Shown piece after piece: positions 27,881 to 35,389 of a DNA stretch of 64,000 nucleotides (its first letter is position 1; the number at the start of each line of letters is the position of its first letter). The stretch spans positions 1-64,000 of the forward strand of contig CAKTEE010000013.1 of the NCBI GenBank assembly GCA_934546985.1, written 5' to 3'. The stretch is from an uncultured Eubacteriales bacterium. Its GTDB lineage: Bacteria; Bacillota; Clostridia; Oscillospirales; Acutalibacteraceae. The translations under genes were made by a program, and so were the position numbers. Below the pieces are notes generated by a model. It made no database searches and was not told the origin of the DNA. It saw only the letters and a program-made list of their open reading frames with translations.

Positions 27881-27919
27881 ATGAATTTTTATCAGGTGGT
27901 GATTTTTCGTGAGCCCTGA
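27881..27919 (+). CDS. Possible 12-residue leader peptide ahead of corA
   Basis: ATG to TGA frame encoding MNFYQVVIFREP, preceded by GGTGAGG seven bases upstream and beginning about 10 nt after the predicted transcript start. It ends 87 bp before corA. Downstream the leader can fold GTGAGC with GCTCAC or ACGGGCA with TGCCCGT. Magnesium transporters in enterobacteria use leader peptides with acidic/proline codons; whether this is similar is inference. Confidence 0.4.
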   Translation: MNFYQVVIFREP

Positions 27920-28006
27920 CCCTGGGAGTAAAAAGCCGAACATTATGAAAAATAACACGGGCAGTGCTCACAGCGGCAGATGCCCGTAACAAGGGGGTAT
28001 TATGCC

Positions 28007-28933
28007 ATGATTTCTTTTTACAAAACAATCAACAACCGCATTGCACCGATTGAAACCGCAGAAGATGACTGCTGGATTAATGTGGTCGCACCAACAGATA
28101 ATGAAATTCAACAGCTTGTAAATGATTACGGGATTGAACCCGATTTTTTCCGCGCTTCTTTGGACGAAGAAGAAAGCTCGCATATCGACAGTGAAGACGG
28201 AAACACCTTAATTATCATAGACGTACCGATTTCTGAAAAACCTGACGACAACCTAATTTATTACACTATGCCAATCGGTATCATTTTTATAGAAAAGCAT
28301 ATTATAACCGTCAGCCTGAAAGAAAATCCGGTCCTTCAGGAGTTTTCCGACGGAGTGGTTCGCAATGTGCAAACAAACCTGAAAACGCAGTTCGTCCTAC
28401 ATATTTTTTATCGGATTGCTAATCGGTACCTACAATACTTGAAACAGATTGACAAAATTTCCAGTTTTGTAGAAACAGAACTTCGCAAATCCATGCGTAA
28501 TAAAGAGCTGACACAATTAATGGACTTGGAAAAATCTCTGGTTTACTTTTCTACATCCTTGAAATCCAATGAGGTTACACTGGAAAAAATTCTGCGCGGG
28601 CGTTTCATTAAATTATATGATGAAGACCAGGATTTATTGGAAGATGTTTTGATTGAAATAAAACAGGCTGTTGAAATGGCGAATATTTACCTGAGCATCC
28701 TTTCAGGAACCATGGATGCATTCGCCTCTGTTATTTCAAATAATTTAAATATTGTAATGAAAGTACTTACTTCTATTACCATATTGATGTCTGTCCCAAC
28801 GCTGATTTTCAGCTTTTATGGAATGAACGTAGATTTGCCAGGCAATCATCTTGGGATTTTGTTTCCCATTGGAATCAGCATCATCACAACAGCAATCACC
28901 GGGGTGTTTCTGCATAAAAAAGATATGCTGTAA
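28007..28933 (+). CDS. corA: CorA-type magnesium transporter
   Basis: Membrane channel for magnesium (some relatives cobalt or zinc), a pentamer in the family. 308 residues: a large cytosolic N-terminal domain (1-240), then two C-terminal membrane helices joined by the signature YGMNVDLPG near residue 275 and ending in the basic tail HKKDML. Start set at 28007 (MISFYKTI), which has AAGGGGG 10 bases upstream, rather than the frame opening at 27980. It has its own promoter and a structured leader, suggesting regulation by ion level. Confidence 0.95.
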   Translation: MISFYKTINNRIAPIETAEDDCWINVVAPTDNEIQQLVNDYGIEPDFFRASLDEEESSHIDSEDGNTLIIIDVPISEKPDDNLIYYTMPIGIIFIEKHIITVSLKENPVLQEFSDGVVRNVQTNLKTQFVLHIFYRIANRYLQYLKQIDKISSFVETELRKSMRNKELTQLMDLEKSLVYFSTSLKSNEVTLEKILRGRFIKLYDEDQDLLEDVLIEIKQAVEMANIYLSILSGTMDAFASVISNNLNIVMKVLTSITILMSVPTLIFSFYGMNVDLPGNHLGILFPIGISIITTAITGVFLHKKDML

Positions 28934-28940
28934 AAATAGT

Positions 28941-28967
28941 AAAAAAGGCGGAAACTCCGCCTTTTTT
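28941..28967 (+). terminator. corA terminator
   Basis: Stem AAAAAAGGCGGA/TCCGCCTTTTTT with a 3-base loop. Confidence 0.95.
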
Positions 28968-29099
28968 CATACTAAAATTTAAATTATCTGCTTTTGGTAT
29001 TGCTGACAAAATGAGGTATCATAATAGGAAACATAAAATGTGCACCATCGGGCACAATAAAAACACACAATTTTGTATTGCATTTTAGGAGGGACTTCT

Positions 29100-29879
29100 A
29101 TGAATGAAACCAAAATGTTCCATCTTGGTCTTCAGCCGAAAGACGGCGCAGAATATGCCATTTTACCCGGAGATCCGGGAAGAGTCCCTAAAATTGCGGC
29201 ATATTTGGAAAATCCAAAACAAGTGGCATATAACAGGGAATTCCAAACATGGAGCGGTATACTCTGCGGTAAACGCATTCTGGTGACCTCAACAGGCATC
29301 GGCGGCCCTTCTACTGCCATCGCCGTGGAAGAACTTTCCAGTATTGGCGTAACAACTATGATACGAGTCGGTACCTGCGGCGGTATGCAGTTAAAAGTAG
29401 CCGGCGGCGATTTAGTCATTCCTACGGGGGCCATTCGCTTTGAAGGAACAAGCCGAGAATATGTTCCCATTGAATTTCCTGCTGTACCTGATTATACAGT
29501 AACATCCGCACTCATCCAAGCGGCCGGTGACTTTGGATTCACCTTTCACACAGGTGTAACACAAAGTAAGGATTCTTTTTATGGACAGCATTCCCCTGAG
29601 CGTATGCCTGCTTCACCAGAACTCCAATATAAGTGGGAAGCATGGAAAAAAGCCGGCTGTCTTGCTTCTGAAATGGAATGCGCAGCACTTTTTATTACTT
29701 CTGCCGTACTTGGATGCAAAAGCGGCTGTGTATTAAACGCAATATGGAACCAGGAACGTGCAAAAGCCGGCTTGCCTAACCCGGAAATAAATGATACCAC
29801 CCGTGCAATAAAAATTGCTGTGCATGCACTGGAACTATTGATAAACAATAAATCCGCAAAAAAAGATGAAAAATTTTAA
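29100..29879 (+). CDS. udp: Uridine phosphorylase
   Basis: Nucleoside salvage enzyme: uridine plus phosphate to uracil and ribose-1-phosphate. 259 residues of the NP-I family. Phosphate and ribose site motifs include LPGDPGRVPKI near residue 20, STGIGGPSTAIAVEEL near 67, RVGTCGGMQ near 90, KDSFYGQHSPERMP near 150 (characteristic of uridine rather than purine phosphorylases) and ASEMECAALF near 180. Start at 29100 with AGGAGGG eight bases upstream. A possible promoter (TTGGTA, 17 bases, TATCAT) lies near 28995. Confidence 0.93.
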   Translation: MNETKMFHLGLQPKDGAEYAILPGDPGRVPKIAAYLENPKQVAYNREFQTWSGILCGKRILVTSTGIGGPSTAIAVEELSSIGVTTMIRVGTCGGMQLKVAGGDLVIPTGAIRFEGTSREYVPIEFPAVPDYTVTSALIQAAGDFGFTFHTGVTQSKDSFYGQHSPERMPASPELQYKWEAWKKAGCLASEMECAALFITSAVLGCKSGCVLNAIWNQERAKAGLPNPEINDTTRAIKIAVHALELLINNKSAKKDEKF

Positions 29880-29908
29880 TATTATTTACTAAAATGACAC
29901 AAATAGCC

Positions 29909-29937
29909 TTGAAAAAATGACACACTTAGTGTATAAT
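29909..29937 (+). promoter_or_regulatory. Promoter P1 upstream of the HTH gene
   Basis: TTGAAA, 17 bases, TATAAT. The direct repeat AAAATGACAC sits just upstream and again inside the spacer, a possible operator. Confidence 0.75.
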
Positions 29938-30002
29938 GGTTGTAGTGATAGAATGATATGCACAATATATTTTATACAGATAAACAAATTCATGAAAAAG
30001 CA

Positions 30003-30031
30003 TTGCAAAATCTTCATATTGTTTGTATAAT
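30003..30031 (+). promoter_or_regulatory. Promoter P2 upstream of the HTH gene
   Basis: TTGCAA, 17 bases, TATAAT, about 235 bp before the coding start. Confidence 0.65.
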
Positions 30032-30265
30032 AAGAGATGTGAAAAAACAAGTGCGTTTTTATATCACTTTACGGACTTAATACTTGTCCAAATAGAGAAT
30101 TTTGTCAATCATACCTGATTTCCGGTATGGTAAATCTGTGCAACCATTTTGGTGCACAAATTAATCCCATTTATCCATTGCTGTTTTCCGTGTGTGTTTT
30201 AGGCGGATACACCGGTACTATCCAACAGCAATAGAATAAAATTTATTTAAGGAAGGTTGAGTTAT

Positions 30266-30484
30266 ATGGGTTTCCATGAAAAACTGCGCGAATTAAGAAA
30301 ACAAGCAAATCTGAAGCAGCGTGAAATGTCCGAAAAACTGGGCATTGACCGTTCCACTTATGCTTACTATGAGACTGGCAAATCTAAGCCAAGCCTTATT
30401 GTGTTGTGCAAAATCGCGGACGTTTTCGATGTTTCTACCGACTATCTTCTCGGCAGAGATGACGTTCCGAAGCGCAAAGACTAA
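30266..30484 (+). CDS. Small XRE-family HTH regulator
   Basis: A 72-residue single-domain repressor-like protein. The helix-turn-helix covers about residues 5-58 (LRELRKQANLKQREMSEKLG, then IDRSTYAYYETGKSKPSL), ending VFDVSTDYLLGRDD, a common clostridial form. Start at ATG 30266 with AAGGAAGG nine bases upstream; a TTG at 30257 would abut that site. Two promoters upstream with direct repeats suggest self-regulation. Its targets are unknown. Confidence 0.88.
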   Translation: MGFHEKLRELRKQANLKQREMSEKLGIDRSTYAYYETGKSKPSLIVLCKIADVFDVSTDYLLGRDDVPKRKD

Positions 30485-30501
30485 TATCAAATAAAAAACA
30501 A

Positions 30502-30549
30502 AAGCTTTCACCCTCTGCTGTTTTTATAATAGCGGAGGGTTTGCTTTTC
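30502..30549 (+). terminator. Terminator after the HTH gene
   Basis: Stem ACCCTC/GAGGGT, extendable through AAAGC/GCTTT, with T-rich sequence after. Confidence 0.75.
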
Positions 30550-30556
30550 TCTGACG

Positions 30557-30668
30557 AAAAAATTGGGAGACGTCCGGGTGATAGGCGGCACCCGGACGTC
30601 ATTGGTCAGGAAGGCTTGTGTTTATATGAACACCGCATTCACATAAAGGTAACCAATAAAAACCCTTA
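30557..30668 (-). ncRNA. Candidate small RNA downstream of element B
   Basis: On the minus strand, sequence following the promoter-like element B runs about 65 nt, with a GTGTT/AACAC hairpin closed by ATTGGT/ACCAAT. It then enters a perfect 12-bp hairpin GACGTCCGGGTG/CACCCGGACGTC (30569-30600) and reaches a six-T run. No ORF with a ribosome binding site is present. The T-run starts six bases after the stem, so terminator strength is uncertain. Inferred only from these signals. Confidence 0.35.
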
Positions 30669-30671
30669 CAT

Positions 30672-30747
30672 TATATTATGATTTTAAAGCCGCAAAAAGT
30701 AACGCTTTTTCTGAAAAATTTTTAAATATTTTTCTTTTGCGAAAAAA
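30672..30747. repeat. Copy B of the dispersed ECF-associated element
   Basis: Shares TATATTATGATTTTAAAG exactly with copy A at 26615, then CAAAAAGTAACGCTTTTT, and again a following A/T tract ending TTTTGCGAAAAA. Lies between the HTH gene and sfsA with no sigma gene attached, so the repeat is not simply a gene end. Confidence 0.65.
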
Positions 30748-30776
30748 CCAGAACAAAAAGTAAGGATTGTGAGAAT

Positions 30777-31472
30777 ATGATGTATTATAATGTCACAACC
30801 GGAAGTTTTATTCAACGTCTAAACCGTTTTTCCGCACTGGCAGAAGTTGACGGTATCATTCAGAATGTTCATATTAAAACAACCGGTAGATGCCAGGAGC
30901 TTTTTTTACCCGACACCCCTGCTTTTTTTGAAAAAAGCAATAACCCTGCAAGAAAAACATCTTATTCCTTAATTGCAGTTGAAAAAAATAGACATATAAT
31001 TAATGTAGATTCTCAAATTCCAAACGCCGTTGTAGAGGAAGGCTTAAAGAACGGTATCATTGCTTTACCTTTTCTCACCGCTCAGCCTCTATCTATTAGG
31101 CGCGAAGTTCCTTATAGGCAAAGCCGGTTTGATTTTTGCCTGAACGAAAAAAGCAAACCTATATGGATAGAGGTTAAGGGAGTAACGCTGGAAAACAATA
31201 TGATTGCCATGTTTCCCGATGCTCCTACTCTCCGTGGGTTAAAGCATATAAAAGAATTAACAGAAATTGCAAAATCAGGAGGCACCGCATGCCTGATTTT
31301 TGTAATTCAAATGAATTATGTTCAATCTTTCACACCTAACAGGTCGGCTCAGCCTGCATTTTCGCAGGCATTGAAAGAAGCGCGTAACTCAGGCGTCCAC
31401 TTACTTGCTTATAAATGTAATGTGACAAGTACATCTATTACTGCAGAGCACACTGTAGAAATACGTCTGTAA
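30777..31472 (+). CDS. sfsA: SfsA family nuclease / sugar fermentation stimulation protein
   Basis: 231 residues of the SfsA family, an OB-fold plus nuclease-like domain; the E. coli protein binds nucleic acid and was linked to maltose metabolism, and newer work describes nuclease activity. Motifs: GRCQELFLPDT near residue 38, the nuclease-core residues SRFDFCL near 115 and WIEVKGVTLE near 130, and AMFPDAPTLRGLKHIKEL near 143. Tandem ATG codons at 30777 and 30780 both fit the AAGGA upstream. Single gene ended by the hairpin at 31521. Confidence 0.9.
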   Translation: MMYYNVTTGSFIQRLNRFSALAEVDGIIQNVHIKTTGRCQELFLPDTPAFFEKSNNPARKTSYSLIAVEKNRHIINVDSQIPNAVVEEGLKNGIIALPFLTAQPLSIRREVPYRQSRFDFCLNEKSKPIWIEVKGVTLENNMIAMFPDAPTLRGLKHIKELTEIAKSGGTACLIFVIQMNYVQSFTPNRSAQPAFSQALKEARNSGVHLLAYKCNVTSTSITAEHTVEIRL

Positions 31473-31520
31473 TTCACTTATAATTCAATAAATCATAAAA
31501 ATTAAATTTCAATATTAACA

Positions 31521-31568
31521 AAAGCAAAAGAACCGGCATTAAAATACGCTGATTCTTTTGCTTTGATT
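31521..31568. terminator. Bidirectional terminator
   Basis: Stem AAAGCAAAAGAA/TTCTTTTGCTTT between convergent sfsA and the acetyltransferase gene. Confidence 0.85.
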
Positions 31569-31614
31569 TTGCTTATATTGCCAAAATATCTGCTGCAAAG
31601 ACAATAATTGCTTC

Positions 31615-32214
31615 TTATTCTTCCGCTATCTTATCTTTAAAATAATATACCTTATCTTTCGGTTGAATCGGACGAAGCACCCTGCACGGGTTTCCCACTG
31701 CAACAACGTCTGCCGGAATATCTTTCGTTACAACACTGCCGGAGCCAATAACCACATTATCACCAATGGTTACTCCCGGATTTATAATTGCACCGGCGCC
31801 TATCCAAACATTACTCCCAATTTTTACCGGCTGTCCATATTCCAGCCCCGTATTGCGCCACTGAGCATCGAGAGGATGCCCCGCGGCAAGGATGCTGACG
31901 TTTGGCGCAAGCATAACACAATCCCCAATCTCTACCGGCGCACAGTCAAGAACCGTTAAATTGTAATTTGCATAGAAATTTTCGCCTATAGAAATATTAT
32001 AGCCATAATCACACCGAAACGGCGGTTCAATATAAATATTTTCTCCGGCGTTTCCCAAAAGCTCCATTAAAATTTTGTACCGCTCCTCCTGCGACGCCGG
32101 CGGCAGAGTATTAAACAGATACACCATTTCTTTCGCCCGCAAGCGTTCTCTTTTCAACTCTTCTTCGCCTGCAAAATATAATTTTCCTGCAAGCATCTTT
32201 TCTTTTTCTGTCAC
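31615..32214 (-). CDS. maa: Maltose/galactoside O-acetyltransferase (left-handed beta-helix)
   Basis: 199-residue acetyl-CoA-dependent sugar acetyltransferase. N-terminal helical Maa region (MTEKEKMLAGKLYFAGEEEL), then hexapeptide repeats from about residue 60 (IGENFYANYNLTVLDCAPVE, VKIGSNVWIGAGAIINPGVT) forming a left-handed beta-helix; the catalytic His is in ILAAGHPLD near residue 111. GTG start with GGGAGGG upstream. LacA and Maa cannot be told apart by eye; its divergent position beside a LacZ-like gene would suit a galactoside role. Confidence 0.9.
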   Translation of the reverse strand: MTEKEKMLAGKLYFAGEEELKRERLRAKEMVYLFNTLPPASQEERYKILMELLGNAGENIYIEPPFRCDYGYNISIGENFYANYNLTVLDCAPVEIGDCVMLAPNVSILAAGHPLDAQWRNTGLEYGQPVKIGSNVWIGAGAIINPGVTIGDNVVIGSGSVVTKDIPADVVAVGNPCRVLRPIQPKDKVYYFKDKIAEE

Positions 32215-32304
32215 CCATATTCCCTCCCCCTGCTACTCAGATAGTTTGAGTATAACAATTTTTCTGCAAGTGTCAAGTAACCAGAGGATTCCTCCTTTTT
32301 CTCC

Positions 32305-32333
32305 TTGAAGTCCACTGCAGGTAAAGGTATAAT
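32305..32333 (+). promoter_or_regulatory. Promoter of the GH2 gene
   Basis: TTGAAG, 17 bases, TATAAT, about 38 bp before ATG 32371. Its -35 coincides with a false upstream TTG start of the reading frame, which supports the later start. Confidence 0.8.
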
Positions 32334-32370
32334 GGTAGTAATTGGTAATTCAGATAAAAGAGGTGCGTGT

Positions 32371-35274
32371 ATGTACATCAATTCCATGGACGGTTATTCT
32401 GAATGGCAGTGCAATCCTGAAACCATACAGGAAAATCGCCTGCCCTATGCCTGCAACTTTTTACCCTGTGCAAATCCACAAGAAGCCTCTGGCGATACGC
32501 CGGCTGAATCCAGCCGTATTCTTCTGCACAATGGAAAATGGAAGTTTCGGCTCTTTCAAGGCGATCAGTTTCCTCAGGATTTTGCCAAACCTTCCTTTCA
32601 GCACACAGATTGGGAAACTGTTGAACTTCCCCACTGCCAATCAAATTGGATGGAAATGAATAATACCGGCTACCCTTGGGAAGTAACCGAAGAAATTACA
32701 CCGCCTTATGCACCCGTGTATGAAAATTCAATCGGATGTTATACACATACTTTGCATCTTTCTTACGATATGATGGACAAACGGATTGTTATTGCATTGG
32801 AAGGCATATCCAGTGCATTTTATCTTTATGTTAATGGGGAACGGATCGGATTTTCCAAAAATTCTTTCTGTACCGCGTCTTTTGATATTACAGATTTCGT
32901 TGTGCAGGGCGATAATCTGCTGGGTATAGAAGTACATACCTATTCTACAGCAAGCTGGCTGGAAAATCCTGATGCATGGCGGCTTGCAGGAATTTTCCGT
33001 GATGTTACGGTTTATTATACATATGAATACCATATAGATGACTTTACCATTCGCACACAGTTGGATGGTGATTATAAGGACGGCAATCTGAACATAGACG
33101 CAAAACTTGCAGGCAATACTGATGGAATGCTGTTGGAACTAACTGTTCTGGACAGCGCAAATAAGATTGCAGCCCTCGACCACAGTTTTGTAAAATCCAA
33201 CGGGGAAGCACGTCTGAAAGCAACAATTGCGGGCGTTCAGCTTTGGAATGCGGAAACACCGAACCTTTATCGGGTTATCTTAACATTGAAATATGACTCG
33301 GAAACTGTAGAAAGCGTAAGTACTTTCATCGGTTTCCGGCAAATGGAAATCCGCAGCGGCATTCTGCGCCTGAATGGGAAACGCATTGTACTCAAAGGCG
33401 TAAACCTGCGTGAATTCCATAACGGCCGTGCCTTTACAAAAGCTGAACTGATGCAAGAGATTATCGCAATAAAACGTGCAAACATAAATGCACTGCGCGT
33501 ACCCTATCATCCTGCTGACAGCTATTTCTATGATCTTTGCGACCGTTACGGTCTTTATGTGATATCTGAAAACAATCTATACACTCCTCTAACACGTCCG
33601 GGTCGTTATGCAAGCGGAACCTATTTGCCCGGTTCCCGCGGCGAATGGACAGCATTATGCCGTGACCGTATCAGCGCTCTTTACCAGCGGGATAAAAATC
33701 ATGCATGTATTATCGGTTGGGCAGTCAATGACCCTTCCGGCGGAGGAAATGCGGTTTTAATGCGGGAATATTTGGAAGAACAGGATTCTTCCCGTTTTCT
33801 TTTTATAGATGCAGATACCTGCCCTGCGCCTGCCGGTAAATCCTTTGTTTCCAATTTATTGCCGGAAAATCCCCTGCAATTAGAACAATATCTTGCAGCA
33901 CATACAAACCGCCCCCTCCTTCTGGGAAGTTTTGCTTCCTGTAAAGGCAATGCCTGCGGCTCTCTTGAAGATTACATCAAGCTATTTTACAGTTATCCCA
34001 ACTTGCAAGGCGGTTTTCTTTCCGACTGGAACGATTTAAAAAATGAAAACGGATATGTTCCTGCATTAGCAGAAATCCGCGCTCAATTCAGCGGGATTGA
34101 ATTTTCACCTGTTTACCCTGCACGCGGTTCTATTGATATAATTAACCGCTATGACTTTCTTGATTTATCAGAATTTACTATTTGTTGGAAGGCAACAGAC
34201 GATACCGGCGTACGTGGACAAGGCTTTCTGGTCATATCTTCCCAATCTTCCGCTGCAGTGCGGGTAGAACTGCCCATACCGAATAATCTGACTCAGGAAT
34301 GGTATTTAAACGTTTACGCACTGACTTCAGACAACACCCCCTGGCAGGAAAAAGGAACAGAAACGGCATCCTCTCAATTTATTATTAACCGGTATAAAAA
34401 TAAATCTTCCGAACCAATTCCAGGCGGCCCTGCATTGATGATTACTGAAAATTATGCAATGGTGAAAGTTTCCTGCGAGGACTTTGAAGTTCGCGTCAGC
34501 CGCCGAACCGGACTGCTATATGATTTCTGTTATCGAGGGAAACATTTGTTGAAATCTCCTATTGTGCCAAATTTCTGGCGAGCGCCAACTGATATTGATT
34601 TGCAAAGCGGCCGTGATTTTTCCAATATTATCTGGAAACAAGCAGGCGCTTATTGTACAGGGACCATTACTGACATTACCACTGCATCGGATAACAGCAA
34701 AGTCGTAATTGAAACTGAACTGATTATCCCAACTCACCCTGAATCTGTTTTAAATTTAATTTATACCATTGAAACAGGCGATATAAAGGTACACTATCAT
34801 TTTCAGCCGGCAAAAGGTCTTCCTTCCCTTCCAGCTGTTGGACTACGGTTTACACTTGACGATACATTTACAAATTTGGAATATTTAGGGCATGGGCCTA
34901 TAGAATCTTATTGCGACCGTTTTGCCGCCGCACCAATCGGGCGATATACAGAAAATTGGCAAAAGTTAACATCTCCCTACGGACGCGGACAGGAATTTGG
35001 CAATCATTACGGCGTCCGCTATGCGGAAATCAGTGCTCCGGATTGTATTCTGCGCTTGGAGGCCCAACCGGAATTTGAATTAAGCATACTCCCTTACACA
35101 ATGGAAGAACTGGAAGATGGGATTCCGGTACCCACGCAAAAACACCCCCATGTTATTATCAATGTGCGGCAATCCGGACTGGGGAAAACCACTTATTTCA
35201 ATAACACCGGTAAATTTGACAACGGGAACGAATATGAAATGAATTTTACAATCCTTCCTATGGTAGCGGAATAA
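32371..35274 (+). CDS. GH2 beta-galactosidase-like protein lacking both catalytic glutamates
   Basis: A 967-residue homologue of LacZ: N-terminal sugar-binding domain (about 50-200), Ig-like domain (200-290), TIM barrel (290-590), second Ig-like domain and C-terminal small-chain domain (from 700, with WRAPTDID and LGHGPIESYCDR). ATG 32371 has AGAGGTG upstream. The acid/base region reads NDPSGGGN (D454) where active enzymes have NESG, and the nucleophile region reads LLLGSFASCKGN (S520) where they have LCEYAHAMGN. The metal-binding ETHG stretch is LYTP. So the frame is complete, but beta-galactosidase activity is unlikely; carbohydrate binding or another role is possible. Confidence 0.88.
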   Translation: MYINSMDGYSEWQCNPETIQENRLPYACNFLPCANPQEASGDTPAESSRILLHNGKWKFRLFQGDQFPQDFAKPSFQHTDWETVELPHCQSNWMEMNNTGYPWEVTEEITPPYAPVYENSIGCYTHTLHLSYDMMDKRIVIALEGISSAFYLYVNGERIGFSKNSFCTASFDITDFVVQGDNLLGIEVHTYSTASWLENPDAWRLAGIFRDVTVYYTYEYHIDDFTIRTQLDGDYKDGNLNIDAKLAGNTDGMLLELTVLDSANKIAALDHSFVKSNGEARLKATIAGVQLWNAETPNLYRVILTLKYDSETVESVSTFIGFRQMEIRSGILRLNGKRIVLKGVNLREFHNGRAFTKAELMQEIIAIKRANINALRVPYHPADSYFYDLCDRYGLYVISENNLYTPLTRPGRYASGTYLPGSRGEWTALCRDRISALYQRDKNHACIIGWAVNDPSGGGNAVLMREYLEEQDSSRFLFIDADTCPAPAGKSFVSNLLPENPLQLEQYLAAHTNRPLLLGSFASCKGNACGSLEDYIKLFYSYPNLQGGFLSDWNDLKNENGYVPALAEIRAQFSGIEFSPVYPARGSIDIINRYDFLDLSEFTICWKATDDTGVRGQGFLVISSQSSAAVRVELPIPNNLTQEWYLNVYALTSDNTPWQEKGTETASSQFIINRYKNKSSEPIPGGPALMITENYAMVKVSCEDFEVRVSRRTGLLYDFCYRGKHLLKSPIVPNFWRAPTDIDLQSGRDFSNIIWKQAGAYCTGTITDITTASDNSKVVIETELIIPTHPESVLNLIYTIETGDIKVHYHFQPAKGLPSLPAVGLRFTLDDTFTNLEYLGHGPIESYCDRFAAAPIGRYTENWQKLTSPYGRGQEFGNHYGVRYAEISAPDCILRLEAQPEFELSILPYTMEELEDGIPVPTQKHPHVIINVRQSGLGKTTYFNNTGKFDNGNEYEMNFTILPMVAE

Positions 35275-35341
35275 AGAGAAAAACAAGTCTCCAAGCAATT
35301 TAAAAACTGGCATGTTTTAATACATACAGACAATAGCAAAA

Positions 35342-35386
35342 AGCTCCTATGATAAAAAGAAAGCGTCTATCGTAGGAGGAATTTTT
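35342..35386 (+). terminator. Terminator of the GH2 gene
   Basis: Stem CTCCTATGATA/TATCGTAGGAG (one G-U) followed by ATTTTTA. Confidence 0.7.
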
Positions 35387-35389
35387 ATG

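Larger units (their letters stand above)
29880..30265 (+). other. Long leader region of the HTH gene with tandem promoters
   Basis: About 385 bp without a convincing gene. It holds two consensus promoters (29909-29937 and 30003-30031), a near-exact direct repeat AAAATGACAC (about 29891 and 29916) around the first, and possible hairpins: GTGCA/TGCAC near 30137-30161 and TTGCTGTT/AACAGCAA near 30178-30233. A 25-codon frame at 29957 has no ribosome binding site. The region may be a structured leader or encode a small RNA. Confidence 0.5.

Noticed and set aside
27840..28006. M-box, yybP-ykoY or NiCo riboswitch before corA
   Set aside because: None of the conserved blocks of these classes could be found in the leader.
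32305..32370. Upstream extension of the GH2 protein from TTG 32305
   Set aside because: The TTG is the -35 box of a consensus promoter, and a ribosome binding site lies only before ATG 32371.
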